DNA of 64,000 nucleotides. Source: Ulota crispa. Taxonomy: Eukaryota > Streptophyta > Bryopsida > Orthotrichales > Orthotrichaceae. Made by a program: the position numbers and the translations under genes. Within the stretch, counting starts at the first letter, position 1, and every line of letters starts with the position of its first letter. Below, piece by piece: positions 11,930 through 23,540 of the stretch. The stretch spans positions 6,554,188 to 6,618,187 of the forward strand of contig OY987249.1 in NCBI GenBank assembly GCA_963920765.1, read 5' to 3'. The notes beneath the pieces are model-generated. The model made no database searches, had not been told where the DNA came from, and saw only the letters and a list, made by a program, of their open reading frames with translations.

Positions 11930-12661
11930 TTAATATGACTAAAGGACCGTGGGCCCTTTTGGGGGACAAATGGGATTTTGGGCATGTACCTATGGCTAAA
12001 TTACTTTGTGTGATTTTTAGAAATTTTTATGGAAGATGGGGAATTTCAATACCTATGTGGGCAACTAATTTTTTCTTCATTCCCCAAGACATTTATTAAA
12101 GAAGTTAAAAATGAAAATCTAGAAAACGACGCTCGGCAAGCAGCCCAAAAACTTCTTTAAATATTTCATTTTTTCCAAATAAAATTGTGAGATAGGTTCT
12201 TTAGATTTATATATACGTAGGGAGCTTTGAATCATTCAACTTTGATTGATGAGATGAAAGTTATGAGAAATTTTAGTTTGTGGGTAGGTAAACTTTCTCT
12301 CGAAACCACACCTACACGCAAACTAAAACTTCTCTTAACTTTCAGCCCATCTATCAAAATTGAATGATTCAAAACTCCCCATGTATATATAAGTCTAAAG
12401 AACTTATCTCTCAATTTCATTTGAAAAAATGCAATATTTAAAGAAGTTTTTGGGCTGCCAGCTGAGCGTCGTTTTCTAGATTTTCATTTTTAACTTCTCA
12501 ATAAATGTTGGAATGAAGAAAAATTTGTAGATGCCCACATAGGTATTGGAATTCCCCATCTTCCGTAAAAATTGCAAAAAATCACACAAAGTAGTTTAGC
12601 CATAGTACATGCCCAAAATCCCATTTGTCCCCCAAAGGGACAACGGTCCTTTAGGGGTTAA
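11930..12661. mobile_element. 732-bp near-palindromic foldback element, TTAA-type (family D)
   Basis: The two halves are inverted copies along almost their whole length. Examples are CATTTGTC at the ends, CTAGAAAACGACGCT (about 12119) with AGCGTCGTTTTCTAG (about 12466), and CCTACACGCAAACTAAAACT near the centre. The right end is GGTCCTTTAGGGGTTAA; the left end is the same with decay in the first bases (TTAATATGACTAAAGGACC). It is related by its ends to 55283-56213 and 33951-34735. Confidence 0.75.
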
Positions 12662-12776
12662 GAAAATGTTTAGAATAAACTAAAAAGTATAAGAGAGAAA
12701 TTAGTATTTATAGTAAAAGTAAAGGTAAACCATGAATAGAATGAGTGAAAAAGGAGGCTCTTGAGATATAGAACTA

Positions 12777-13497
12777 GGGCGGTTCAAACTACTGTAGGTT
12801 GAGAGCAGATTCAGCATAAAATAATTCCCCAAAATTTTGCCCAATTATTCCATAAATCATTCTTCAAAAATGCCCAATACGAAACAAATCAAAAAATCAA
12901 AATGCCAAATATTATAAAAGACATTAAGCTTAACCAACAATGGAAGGTCAAGGTTGATTCCAAGAGGACTCAATTTATTGCAAATTTTATACCAAGGGCT
13001 AATTTTAAAAAGTGGAAGATGCTTAAAAAAGGCTTAATTCTACTAATTTTTTTGGTTGAATACAAATAACAACAACTTTTTTTGAAAGTACCTAATCTTT
13101 TTCAATTACAAAATTGGATGCTAAATTGATTTTTTCTCAAAAAATAATTGATTTGGCACAAACATGTCAAATTTGCTCTCAACCTACAGTATGTCCCATG
13201 TCCTATGTGACAAAGCCTCACAGGAGTGTGAAATGGCCCATCTTTGTGGGCAAGAAAAGATGGGACTTGGGCTAAAAGATGGGTTTACCAAAATGCTCAA
13301 CTCAATCCTGGAGTGAAGTCCCACTTTTTTTGGTGCCAAAACTTGGAAAAGTGCTGCCATGTAGGTGTCATGTAAGCAAGTGGGTTGTGAAACTTGAGGC
13401 ATGGTCTGAAATGCAAAGTTCCATCTTTTGCCTCTTTGTCAATCAAATTCTCATATAGAAGTGGGACTTGGGACATGGGACATAGTTTGAACCGCCC
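12777..13497. mobile_element. Inverted-repeat element (GGGCGGTT family) carrying a nested insertion
   Basis: GGGCGGTTCAAACTA at 12777 is inverted at 13483-13497. The right end continues as GGGACATGGGACATAG, so an intact left end should read ...AAACTATGTCCCATGTCC. On the left this is split after AAACTA by the inner element and resumes at TGTCCCATGTCC (13192). Related ends are seen at 27080-27292 and 30905-31170. Confidence 0.7.
12792..13189. mobile_element. Nested inverted-repeat element with TA duplication (mariner/Stowaway-like)
   Basis: CTGTAGGTTGAGAGCA at the left is inverted as TGCTCTCAACCTACAG at the right. TA lies outside both ends (12790-12791 and 13190-13191). Removing this element and one TA restores the outer element's terminal repeat, so the insertion point is precise. 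There is no coding capacity. Confidence 0.75.
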
Positions 13498-14050
13498 CTC
13501 AATATATAAAATACATTTCATAGAGTATAAAACATAAAATTCAACATGTAGAGTGAATAAATATATATATAGTAAAATGTATAGAATACAATGTTAAACA
13601 AAACTATATAAACATATATAGGATGAGAGAGTACAAATATATGTATGGATATTGAAGCACGTTGGGTATTTTACACATAAGCCTTGCATTTGATAAGCTA
13701 ATTGTAAAAAAATCTTGTGTCACGTAATGCAACAATTTCGCCACAAACACCGGTTGAAAATGGAAAATGGAAAATGGAAAATGCCATATTAAGCTTATAG
13801 CAGGTGAAGCTAAAAAGTTTCCCCCAATGCTGATCCACACCTTCTTCCGAGTTTCTAAAACCTCCCCAAGATTCCAGAACAGATCAACATCACTGAATCT
13901 CCAGAGTCTACGAACATCCCCGGATCTCCAGAATCTACGAGATTCACGGGTTTCCAAATCTACGATCTACACAGAATCTTCAGAATCTACGAGTTGGACC
14001 TGATCTCCAGATCTACAAGAATCACCTGACCATTACGATCTACAACTGCG
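13498..14050. other. Spacer with degenerate GAATCTACG-type repeats
   Basis: From about 13850 to 14050 there are scattered variants of GATCTCCAGAATCTACGA, apparently a decayed form of the ordered 18-bp array that follows. A short GGAAAATGGAAAATGGAAAA run lies at about 13757-13780. No gene is seen. Confidence 0.5.
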
Positions 14051-14158
14051 AGTGAATCTACCACTGCGAGTGAATCTACGGCTGCAAGTGAACCTACCAC
14101 TTCGAGTGAATCTGCCCCTACGAATGAATCTACCACTACAAGTGAATCTGCGGCTGCA
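14051..14158 (+). repeat. Tandem array, 6 x 18 bp
   Basis: The unit is AGTGAATCTACCACTGCG and variants, at 14051, 14069, 14087, 14105, 14123 and 14141. Because 18 is a multiple of three, the array reads as SESTTA repeats in one plus frame and as RFTRSG-like repeats on the minus strand. Neither frame has a convincing start or flanking coding sequence. It lies about 580 bp upstream of the PPK1 start. Confidence 0.75.
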
Positions 14159-14689
14159 AGTGAGCATGCCCTTTACTGCGATACGGCGCTCCGGACTTTT
14201 CTGATCCAGGCCCCCCACATGCTCCACTCGTGGTTCAATGCGTCGGATTCGTAGGATTCAGTATAAGAGATGCGATGCTGATGGCAGTCTACCGCAACTT
14301 GTCCCTTTCTTAACGCCACTTGTCAGCCGCTCTTCGGTCTTTCATTCCATGGGACTACTTTGTGATTCGCTTTTGACATTTTGTTGTTGGAGGTGCTCGA
14401 CAAAGTCATCTACAGTGCCAATTGTGAATGAAGCCATTTGAGAATTTTGAAGCTTGGAGGGCTGAGTGGAAGGTTTGCGTTTTGATTATGTATACAATTC
14501 TCTCGTTTCAGCAACCCCAGAAAGAGAGAGTTTCGTTCTTGGATTTGTTGCCAAATCTATTCGTTTTCGAGAAGCAGATTTCGAAGGAAAGCGGACATAT
14601 TTTTCAGACTGTCGTGCTAGGATTATCGAGAACTAGAAAGTCAGACTGGTTTTCTAGCCGAGGAGGATTTTTTGGGTGTGTGTCTAGGT

Positions 14690-14715
14690 TTTTTGGGGGG
14701 GGGAGGGGGGGGGGT
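14690..14715. repeat. Poly-G tract just upstream of PPK1
   Basis: The plus strand carries G runs of about 9 and 12 with one A between them, 26-50 bp before the PPK1 start codon. G-runs this long can form quadruplex structures and are also prone to sequencing and length errors. Confidence 0.8.
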
Positions 14716-14740
14716 GGGTTTGTGAGCGTGATTGAATTGC

Positions 14741-17700
14741 ATGGGGGGTGCTGCTGCGGGGTTGGGCGCAACAGTAACATCATCATGTGTGGGACTCTCG
14801 ACCTCAGGAAGAAGAAGAAGCCATAGCGCTCTGATGCTGCCGCCGCCGACGAAGTCGTCGTCCTTCTTCGCATGCGGCCACCAATTGTACGCCAATGCAG
14901 CGAGGAGAATGCTTCCCGCGGCGTCGAAGAAAGTGGTCTTAGTCCCATTCGAAGCGTCGGTGTTGAGGAGTGCAGGATTAGGTCGCTCTCCCCGGGGTCA
15001 AGTTGCACGCTGGGTGAAGAAGAAGAACCAAGTCGGCGGTCGCCGCGTGCAAGCCGCCGACGCTCTAGTCCACCATCCCAATGAATCCGAGGACACCGTA
15101 AGTGTGGACGACGAAGAGACGCTGTGGATCTCGGAGAATGGAGCTCTGCTGGACGAGAAGAACATCGGTGATGATACTCTGGCCTTGTTGGACGAGGTCA
15201 CCACCAAAACTGATGACTCAAAACACGTCTCCAAGTCGAAGGTGTGCGTGGTTCTCTCAACTTCTAGGTCACCATTTCTGGGTCTTCTAGGTCACCATTT
15301 CTATGTCTTCTAGGTCACAATTTTTAGGTCTAATGTTACAAAAGAACTGAATCTAGATGTAGAATCTGTGCAGTGTGCTGATTTTTGCTGGTGTCAGGGG
15401 GATGAGGCGAAGGTAAGACCGAAGAAGTCGAAAGCGGGGAAGAAAGAGAATGTGGCCGCTGAGTTGCCATGTCCGCCATCTATGACGGGGAGTGTGATCA
15501 TGCCGCCTCAGAAACAAGTGGGAATTGAAGCGGATGTTGCAGGAATTGGAATTGAGACTCTCGTCATAGCAGATTCGGTTTACAACAAAGAGCTAAGGTG
15601 TGCTAATTTATATCAGTTGCACGATCTAAGCCTTGTTTGCTAAAGGTTTTTGTACTTAACCATTTGGGTTCGGTTTGCAGCTGGCTATCATTCAACTGGC
15701 GGGTGCTGTATATGGCACTTGATGTTCGCACACCGCTTCTAGAGGTACGAACCTTGTTTTGAGAGTTCTTGCATTGGCTTCCCCATGATTTTTTTGTGAA
15801 AGGAGGAGCTTAATGTGTTGATGTTAAATGCAGAGACTGCGGTTTCTGGCCATTTCTGCACGGAATTTAGACGAATTTTTCTGTAAGCGTATTGGTGCGC
15901 TGAAGCGGCAAGAAGCTGCTGGTGTGGAGAATCTGATCAACGTCCAAGCTAAAATGGCCTGGACTCCTCAACAACAGCTGAAACATGCTGCACGGTGAGA
16001 ATTTTAATGTGCGCCGTTGTTGTTGTATTCCTGTGCTTTGGCTTGTATGGGTGACCATGGCTGTCTTCATGACGGTCTCCTTGCGAACTTATAAATACCA
16101 TCATGCTAGAATGAAGGTTGTGTGCAATGTAAACTCCGGGGTTAACTTGGATGATTTTTGTACAGGGAAGTGCGCTTGATGGTGGACACACAAATTGCTT
16201 GCCTAACAGTGAACGTGTTGCCAGCACTAAAAAAGAAAGGGCTAAACCTGGTTGACTACGATGAGCTTCACTTGCACGAGAAGGATCAGGTACCTTGGTT
16301 AAGCCGCTGTGATTTAGAAGTTACACGTGTTGATAGCACTTTCTGCAACGACGTTAGTATACTTTGGGAGGAAACATTTGTAACCTTGAAAACTCACTGT
16401 TCTTTTTATACATCATTGTGTTGATTCAGCTCAGGCTTTACTTCAAGTCATCCGTGGAGCCCATCCTGACGCCGTTGGCAGTAGACCCAGGGCATCCATT
16501 TCCCTACATTGGCAACCTAACTTCAAGCATTGCCGTGGTATGTACTTCATGCCTTGACAACTCTTTGAAATGCTTAGAATTCCACTCGCTTGCAATGGTG
16601 AGGTAAATTAGACTTGTATAATTTTTAGCATTTCTTTGCAATTCGAACATCTGACGGCTATGGCATCTGACAATGCAGGTGCTTCGAGACCCTTACGATG
16701 ACGCAGTCCAGTTTGCAATTGTCTCTGTGCCCTCTGGACTGGAGCGATGGAAGAGCTTGGCATTCACTAAACATGATGAGTATGTCCACTGAACATCATT
16801 AGCTTCCACTGTTTATTGCAAAGTTTTGCAAGTTTTTGTTGTATGCTCATTGTATGAATTACGTGTACGCATACTGGTTTGTTTTGCAACTGATGTATGG
16901 ACTGGGCATTGATTGCGTTGGTCAGGGACAACCGAAACACATTTGTGTCGGTGGAAGCAGTCATCATTAACAACCTGGATCTCCTCTTTGGTGGAATGGA
17001 GATCAAGTCTGCACACGTGTTCCGAACGACGCGTAATGCAGACGTGGCTCGGAACGAGGAGGAAGCCGAAGATCTCCTGGAGATGATTACTGACGAGGTG
17101 AAAGGCTCTTGAACAGAATCCAGTCTCTTTCAAGTGACCATTTTCGCAGTTTTTGTGAAGAGTCTTTTCTTTTTTCTGTTTTTTTTTTTTTGGTTTTGCT
17201 GTGAGACTCATTGGCATTTATTTTCAACCAGATGAGAGAGCTGAGGTTTGCTCCTTTCGTACGACTGGAGGTCGACTGTGAGATGCCGCTCGAAGTGGTG
17301 CAGCGTCTGTCTATGGAACTTGGACTCAGCGATAAAGATGATGTTTACAGTATTTGTGGGCCTATGGCACTTGGAGGTGATAATCCTTTCCTATTCACGA
17401 GTAATACGCTTTTACTACGTCTTTAGAGCTGCCAGACTTGACCCTTAAACCCCTGAGCGTGCCGCTGTGGTCAGTACAATACGAGGTATTTTTCTTGTAT
17501 TTGGAATGGATTCACATGAGATCAATAAAGAAGTTGGAATATAGATCAATGCGGTCTTAGTGAGCTATTTGAGATCCCAATCAAAATTTATTTTTGGTAA
17601 CAAATGCCAATTATACGGCAGCGTATATATTATGCCCTATGGTCGTTTAAGGGTTAACGAACTTGACCTATTTGCTGCAAAAACAGAGTTAGATTCATTA

Positions 17701-20700
17701 CCAGTGAAGCTCGACTTGAACTCACCACTTGTGTACAACTCGTGGACTGCGAAGACTCATCCCCGGTTACAAGGGGTAAGTCACCAAATCCAGCTATCCA
17801 TTACTTGGAAAGATTTTTGTTATTCGTATCCTTAAGAAAGTACTTCTATTGGATTCGTAAGTGGATAATTTTGAAACCGCCCTTACATTGTGTGTAGGCT
17901 GAGGTTTTCGAAGTCATAAAGAAAGGTGACATTCTTCTTCACCATCCTTACCACAGCTTTGTAACAAGTACCCAGCAGTTTGTAGAAGCAGCTGCCAATG
18001 ATCCTAAGGTAATAATCAATCCCAAGTCTTTTTTCAGAATGTTTATTTATGGTATTCACAGATGACAAGGGAATCTTGCAAGTCTGTTATATTTTTCCAG
18101 GGTCATTCCTGCATTGGTTTCGTTGCTGTTTTTTATGTTTGAAGTTGTGATCTTTGATGATCTCTTGACTTGGTTGCAATGGATTACTTGACATCTCCAT
18201 AGCACTTTTTGACAATTTCGTTACTGCAGGTCGCAGCGATTAAGGCCACTTTGTATCGCACCAACAACGACAGCCCAGTCATTTCTGCACTAGCAAAAGC
18301 TGCTGAAGCTGGAAAGCAGGTCTGTTTGAGTGCTCCTGAATCAATTTCAGCTTTATAATATAAAAAATAACTTCACCACATAGGAATTTTGTCAAGTTTT
18401 CTTACTATTTTTTGCTGTGGTGCATCCTAAGTAGCAAGATTTAGCAGAGGTGTTAAAATTGTCGTTAACATATATATGCATATATCGTTGCTCTTGCCTG
18501 CTCAGGTGGCTGTGTTGGTGGAGTTGAAAGCTCGATTTGATGAAGTTCGAAACATGGGATTTGCTCAAAAATTGGAAGTAAGTAAGAATCTCGACCGTTT
18601 GTTTCGTAATTAAAGCAAAAGGGCCGTGGGTTAAGTATGACTATACCTGTTTTTTGTTGACGTAATCCTCCCTTATGCATGCAGGATGCCGGTTGTAACG
18701 TTGCTTACGGCTTGGTGGGGCTCAAAACTCATTGTAAATGCATCATGGTAGTTCGCCGGGTATGACTTACACCTCCCAAAGCCTTCAGTTTCCTTAGAAT
18801 CCTGTATCATAACATGTTTATGTATTAGCTTTGTTATTTTATCTGATCTCAAGCCGGCTGCAAAGAATATTTACCTCTCTTTGCCGTTACTCTTACGTTA
18901 ATGGTGGTGGCACGTTGTACAGGAAGATGACGGACTTCGAACGTACGTCCACTTGGGAACCGGAAATTACAATCCTCGCACTGCATCAGTATACACAGAC
19001 TTCGGTCTCCTCAGCTGCGACCCTGACCTTGGGATGGACGTTGCTGATCTCTTCAAGTATTTGACTGGTTATCACAGACAGGTTAAGGTCCCTTTCAAAC
19101 ACACATAACAGTCTCTTTAGAGTAAGAACTTATGGCACGTGCTCTTCTCTCAAATAACCCAACCCACTCTAATGACACTCTAATTGCACAGTCACTGTAT
19201 ATCCTTAGAACTTGTCATGCCTGAATGAAACAATTTTCACATGTCAGAGTGGATTTAGAAACCAGGCCGTGTTGTTAGAGAGGGTTATGTGTAGCTCTGA
19301 AGTACCTTAGAGGGCGTGGACCTGAGGTGGAAACACGAATGGTCATTTGCACTTTACCTGGTGATATCGCATGTTTGAAGTTATTTGGATTGACATTGCA
19401 GGTGGCGTATCGCAAGCTGTTAGTCGCACCAGGCACGATGCGAAACGAGTTCGTTTATCTGATTGAGAGGTATTTGCTTACCTTTTTTTTGTTCTCTATT
19501 ATCTGCAGAGGTTTCACCAAAGGAACTGTCAGTTCTTTCAGCTTTCTGAGGTTGCGTGGAAATAAATGTTACCATCAGCTGTCACATGATCTGTTCTGCG
19601 TACTGTACTAGAGTGCTCACAGAGTTGGTCTACTTCTGGTCTTGAATTCGTGACAGGGAAATTGTTAATGCTCAAGCGGGAAGGCCTGCAAGCATCATTA
19701 TCAAATGTAACGGGCTTGATGACCAGGTTTGATTACGCTCATAACTTGAATCCTCCTTTGTTCTTTCTTGTCACGTCATGTCATGCAAACAGAAATGAGC
19801 ATAATTTTACTTTGTAGACCAAGGATGAGAGACGTTGAGAGAAGCAAAGATCTGGACTTACAGAAAAAGCTTTGTGGATTCTCCAGGTGATGGTGACGAA
19901 GTTATACGAAGCCTCTAAAGCCGGCGTCAAGATTGATTGCATCGTTCGCGGCATGTGTCTCATTCGCACTGGAATTCCGAATGTCAGGTATCTTGCGTCC
20001 AGCCCATGCCTGGGATTTGTACTCGGCAGAATGGGAACTCTGTTGTACTGCAAGGTTTCGCTGTTTCTGTCCATGTTTGTTGCTGCACAACTCGGAGCTC
20101 AAACTCTTGTTTCTGAAATAGAACTGCAGATGTTGAAACTTGCTGTTACTTTCCTAACAATGCCTAATTTCTGATTCTGCTTCATGGGGGATGGTGTAGT
20201 GACAACATCCGTGTGGTCAGCGTTCTTGGAAGGTTTTTGGAGCATCATCGTGTCTTCCGCTTTGAAAATGGTAAGGTTACGTGCAATCACGGTTGCAGGG
20301 ACGCTGGTGAAACTGCGGTTATGTCGATATGTCGTTGAAGTCTTGTAGTATTGACACAGTTTATGAGGTTGTTTTTTCCAGAGTTCTGAAGGTTGCCTGT
20401 GTTGTGCTGTTGTGCAGGAGGAAAGGTTGAGTATTACATGGGCTCTGCGGACTGGATGACTCGCAACCTCACTCGCCGAGTCGAAGTTGTGACACCTGTT
20501 GAAGATTACTCTCTGCAGAGGGAACTACAGGTAGTTTTCAGAAATTCCTTACTCTCTGGAGATTGTTTGATTGTTGCACAAACTGGCAACACTCCTGCAA
20601 GAAATCCGAGCTCTGACACCTTCGATTTTCTTGGGGTGCCAGGAAATGCTAGATGCCTGCTTGAACGATCGGCGCACAGCGTGGGGGATGAGGCCGGATG

Positions 20701-20921
20701 GACGGTATCAACTCCTGGGGGTCGGCAACATAAAGAACCCGCCGAGAAAACACGTTCCCCAAGCGGCGTCTCCGAAGCTGATTGCCACAGCGGAATCCAG
20801 AGGTTTACACGAAGGCCTCATGGAGATAGTTGCCAAACGTTGCCGCAAAGCCAAAAAGGTCAACATGAGGAAAAAAGACGGCAGTGCCGTCAAAGCTCGG
20901 CGTCAATACGACAGCAGTTGA
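14741..20921 (+). CDS. PPK1: Polyphosphate kinase 1 with N-terminal (plastid-like) extension
   Basis: PPK1 reversibly adds the terminal phosphate of ATP to inorganic polyphosphate through a phospho-histidine. Twenty-one exons with consistent phases give 957 residues: 14741-15241, 15398-15597, 15681-15744, 15834-15994, 16166-16289, 16430-16537, 16679-16779, 16926-17097, 17232-17376, 17687-17775, 17898-18008, 18230-18319, 18506-18577, 18685-18759, 18923-19081, 19402-19469, 19657-19726, 19887-19987, 20200-20270, 20418-20530, 20643-20921. Seen in order: NKELSWLSFN and [13 protein letters not shown] (N-domain), [36 protein letters not shown] (His662, the autophosphorylated His by family alignment), [15 protein letters not shown] segment ([20 protein letters not shown]), [14 protein letters not shown] (His819) and [10 protein letters not shown]. 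Bacterial enzymes are near 700 residues; the first ~225 here are extra, Ser/Arg/Ala-rich then acidic, suggesting a transit peptide. Exon 2's end has an alternative donor at 15413. Confidence 0.92.
17445..17657. mobile_element. TTAA-type element inside PPK1 intron 9 (family F, 213 bp)
   Basis: Starts TTAAACCCCTGAGCGTGCC and ends TTTAAGGGTTAA. It matches 29971-30205 along its length (shared TTTTTCTTGTATTTGGAATG). It lies wholly between donor 17377 and acceptor 17686, so coding is not interrupted; the acceptor sits only 29 bases past the element's end. Confidence 0.75.
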
Positions 20922-21551
20922 TCACGCGTCTACTGCACAATCTTATACTAGGGAGCCTTCATTCAAGGACGCACTCGCTCATAGATAGCTCTTCTCCGTT
21001 GCGTGGACGCTCGCAATCGCACCATACTTCTTTGTGAGTTGAGCACTGCTGAATGGTCCCCTCCAGTTTCAATCACAATGCCCACTATCGTGGGCTCCCA
21101 TACTCAGATTTTATGAGAGTTTCTAAAGCGGAGGAACAATTGTATACGTATTTTGAGTTAACACGAGAACTGTCGGTTTCTTCTCTCATTGTGTATAGTA
21201 GCGACTACCTGCAGTTTTTTCATCGTAGGCATGGAACTACTCGAGGAATGTACACCTGATGAGAGCACAGCCAACACCATCTCGGTTATGTAAAATACTT
21301 TGATTATTGTGTTGCCTTTTATTGAAATTGAGAGTTCTGAGCAGTTCGCTCTTCTATGACGATGTAATGTTATTTTCGATCAGAGCTACATTCACTATTT
21401 TCTCCACCTCTCGGTAGCATCTAGATAGTGTAATGGAGGCAGAATTGAACGTCGCACCAACGGAGTATGTCGACGTGTAAATATGAGCGTGGGATGTCGA
21501 AGTTTGTACTGTACATACCTAACAACGCCATATCGTTTGTTGAGATCCCGC
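20922..21551 (+). other. PPK1 3' flank
   Basis: This probably contains the 3' untranslated region. No other gene is seen. No strong polyadenylation signal can be singled out. Confidence 0.4.
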
Positions 21552-21790
21552 TGAACCCCTGAAGGGCTCTTAGGCTTAGGCTATAGAGATACAGTACCAA
21601 ATATTCAGAAGTTTGAATTAGTTGAAAATTAAGTGTTACAACCATACATATTGAAAGATTGTACTTATTGAAAGATTGTACAATGGTGAGTGTATCATTT
21701 TTTTGAAAAGCCCTCAAAGCAGCTCAAATATGGCTGTATATATGGTCGTACATACGGCCAAAGATGGTCGATGGGCCGTTCAGCGGTTAA
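21552..21790 (+). mobile_element. TTAA-type short element (family E, 239 bp)
   Basis: Begins TGAACCCCTGAAGGGC (TTAA decayed to TGAA) and ends GGCCGTTCAGCGGTTAA. It matches 60114-60325 and, reversed, 2789-3008. TTGAAAGATTGTAC is duplicated inside it. Confidence 0.65.
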
Positions 21791-22106
21791 CTTATGGTAC
21801 GTTCAGACCTGGCCTTCTGAAGGAGCGGGTGTTAAAGATAAAACTCGCTAATATAGCCTGTGCAGCATTAGGTTCGGGTAACTCTAGATGCATTACGTTT
21901 AGCAATACCAGTCGAAGGTATTGTATTTCTGATGTTCATACATGTAATTGTGAACTTGTAAAATCTGATGCCATGTCAGATGAAAGAAGTGACTTAGGAG
22001 CGATCCATCACACTAGGAGGGAGGTCTTACATTGATGGCAATGTGGAGTGGGCTCCCTTCTCGCAAGTTGATGTAGCCAAACAGCTCAATTTATAACATA
22101 CAGCTT

Positions 22107-22897
22107 ACGTTGATGTGGGGCCGGTCAGGGTGGAAAAGCTCAGGTTTTTTTCCCAAACAAGGGTAATAAACATAAGATAATAGAAACAGAGTAATAGAGT
22201 AATAGAAATAGGGGATTGATATGTGCCCATCTGGGGTTTATTAAATGCACATCAAGGAGGGGGGATTTTAGATATTTACCATCGAGTTGAATTTGAAAAA
22301 TTTGGATTCACATTTGGATTAGAGATCTTGATTTAGTCTAGAATCACAAAGGAGGTTACAATTGAACAATGCCCAATGGAAAAGTTTAGTTAGGAAGCAA
22401 ATTATGACTTTTACACTTGTTTATGAAAAAATGCTAAGTTTTTCCATTGGGCACTCTTCAATTGTAACCTCCTTTGTGGTTCTAGACTAAATCAAGATCT
22501 CTAAATCCAAATCTGAAATCTAAATTTTTAAATACAACTTATTGACAGTACATGTTTAACCCTTGAGCACCCAAGCAGACCAAAACGGTCCACAATTCTG
22601 TCTTGTTTTGAAAAGCTGGGCGCTCAGGGGGTTAACCCTCCACGTGCATATACTCATGTATATATCAAACCCCTGGTGTGCACATATGGATTCCTTATAA
22701 ATAATTTGCCCCCCCCTTTTTTTTTGGTTCATTTATATCCTCCTCTAGGGTCTCGAACTGAAGCAATGTTTCTAAATCCAAATATAAATTCAAAATTCCC
22801 AAATTTAATCTCTAGACCAGATGATAAATATGTAAACTCTCACATTTTCTACCAGTGGAAAAACAGTGCTTTTCCACCTTGGCCCCACATTGACGTA
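22107..22897. mobile_element. Inverted-repeat element (~790 bp) with internal foldback
   Basis: ACGTTGATGTGGGGCC ... GGTGGAAAAGC at the left is inverted at the right end (GCTTTTCCACC ... GGCCCCACATTGACGT). Inside, 22279-22391 and 22433-22552 are about 110-bp inverted arms (shared GATCTTGATTTAGTCTAGAA). A separate 80-bp TTAA element lies within the right half. A related, shorter piece is at about 23311-23540. Confidence 0.6.
22556..22635. mobile_element. 80-bp minimal TTAA element
   Basis: TTAACCCTTGAGCACCC at the left faces GGGCGCTCAGGGGGTTAA at the right, with only about 45 bases between. It is the smallest TTAA-type element in the window. Confidence 0.65.
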
Positions 22898-23310
22898 TAA
22901 ACAATAAACTAAGTCTAGCCAAACTTGCTTTCTTTCCCTTCCTATGGAGGTGTGGCGTTGCACTAGTTTGTAAATTTCACTTGTGCATTTGTTTGGTCTT
23001 ATTGCCGCAAATTATTATTATTTTGTTGCTGCGTTTGCTTTGTGAATGCATTGTATTGCAATTGCTAACCTTGTTGAAGGGTTTAGAATCAAAAATATGT
23101 CATTGGTGGCATGCTTGACCTCTTGTGTTGTGGCACTTGTTTTTTGTTGTTGTTTGTGCCTCTAATTTGTGTGCGCATTGCATTAGAATTCACAATTTGA
23201 TCTAAGAGTTTAGGCCATGGGTGAACTTAGTCAACTAACCCTTTCATTGCCCCCTACCTAGATGAGTGAGGTTGTGAGACTTTCTCCACCGCACATTCAT
23301 GTTTTTTGAC

Positions 23311-23540
23311 CAAGGTGGAAAAACTCTATAATTTTTAGGTTATGGTAAAAGTAACAATTTGCCTCCTATTTTTGTAGTGTTCAATCATATATTCCTCTTG
23401 AATTCTAGACTAAATTAAAATCTTGGAATCCAAATATGATGTAAAAATTTTCAAAGACAATCTCTTGATAGTAAATTTTTAAATTCTCAAAAAATTTGAA
23501 ATTTAAAAAAGTGAAACTCTTTCACCTTGGCCCCACAACC
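23311..23540. mobile_element. Short relative of the 22.1 kb element
   Basis: CCAAGGTGGAAAAACTC near 23320 is inverted as CTCTTTCACCTTGG near 23530, followed by CCCCAC as in the larger element. Boundaries are approximate. Confidence 0.35.

Noticed and set aside
15398..15412. Strong donor AAG|GTAAGA as the end of PPK1 exon 2
   Set aside because: Using it would remove the segment leading into NKELSWLSFN and no suitable phase partner was seen; the frame stays open to the next good donor.
17627..17686. Extending PPK1 exon 10 leftward through [14 protein letters not shown]
   Set aside because: That sequence belongs mostly to the TTAA element, and only the acceptor at 17686 gives the right phase with exon 9.
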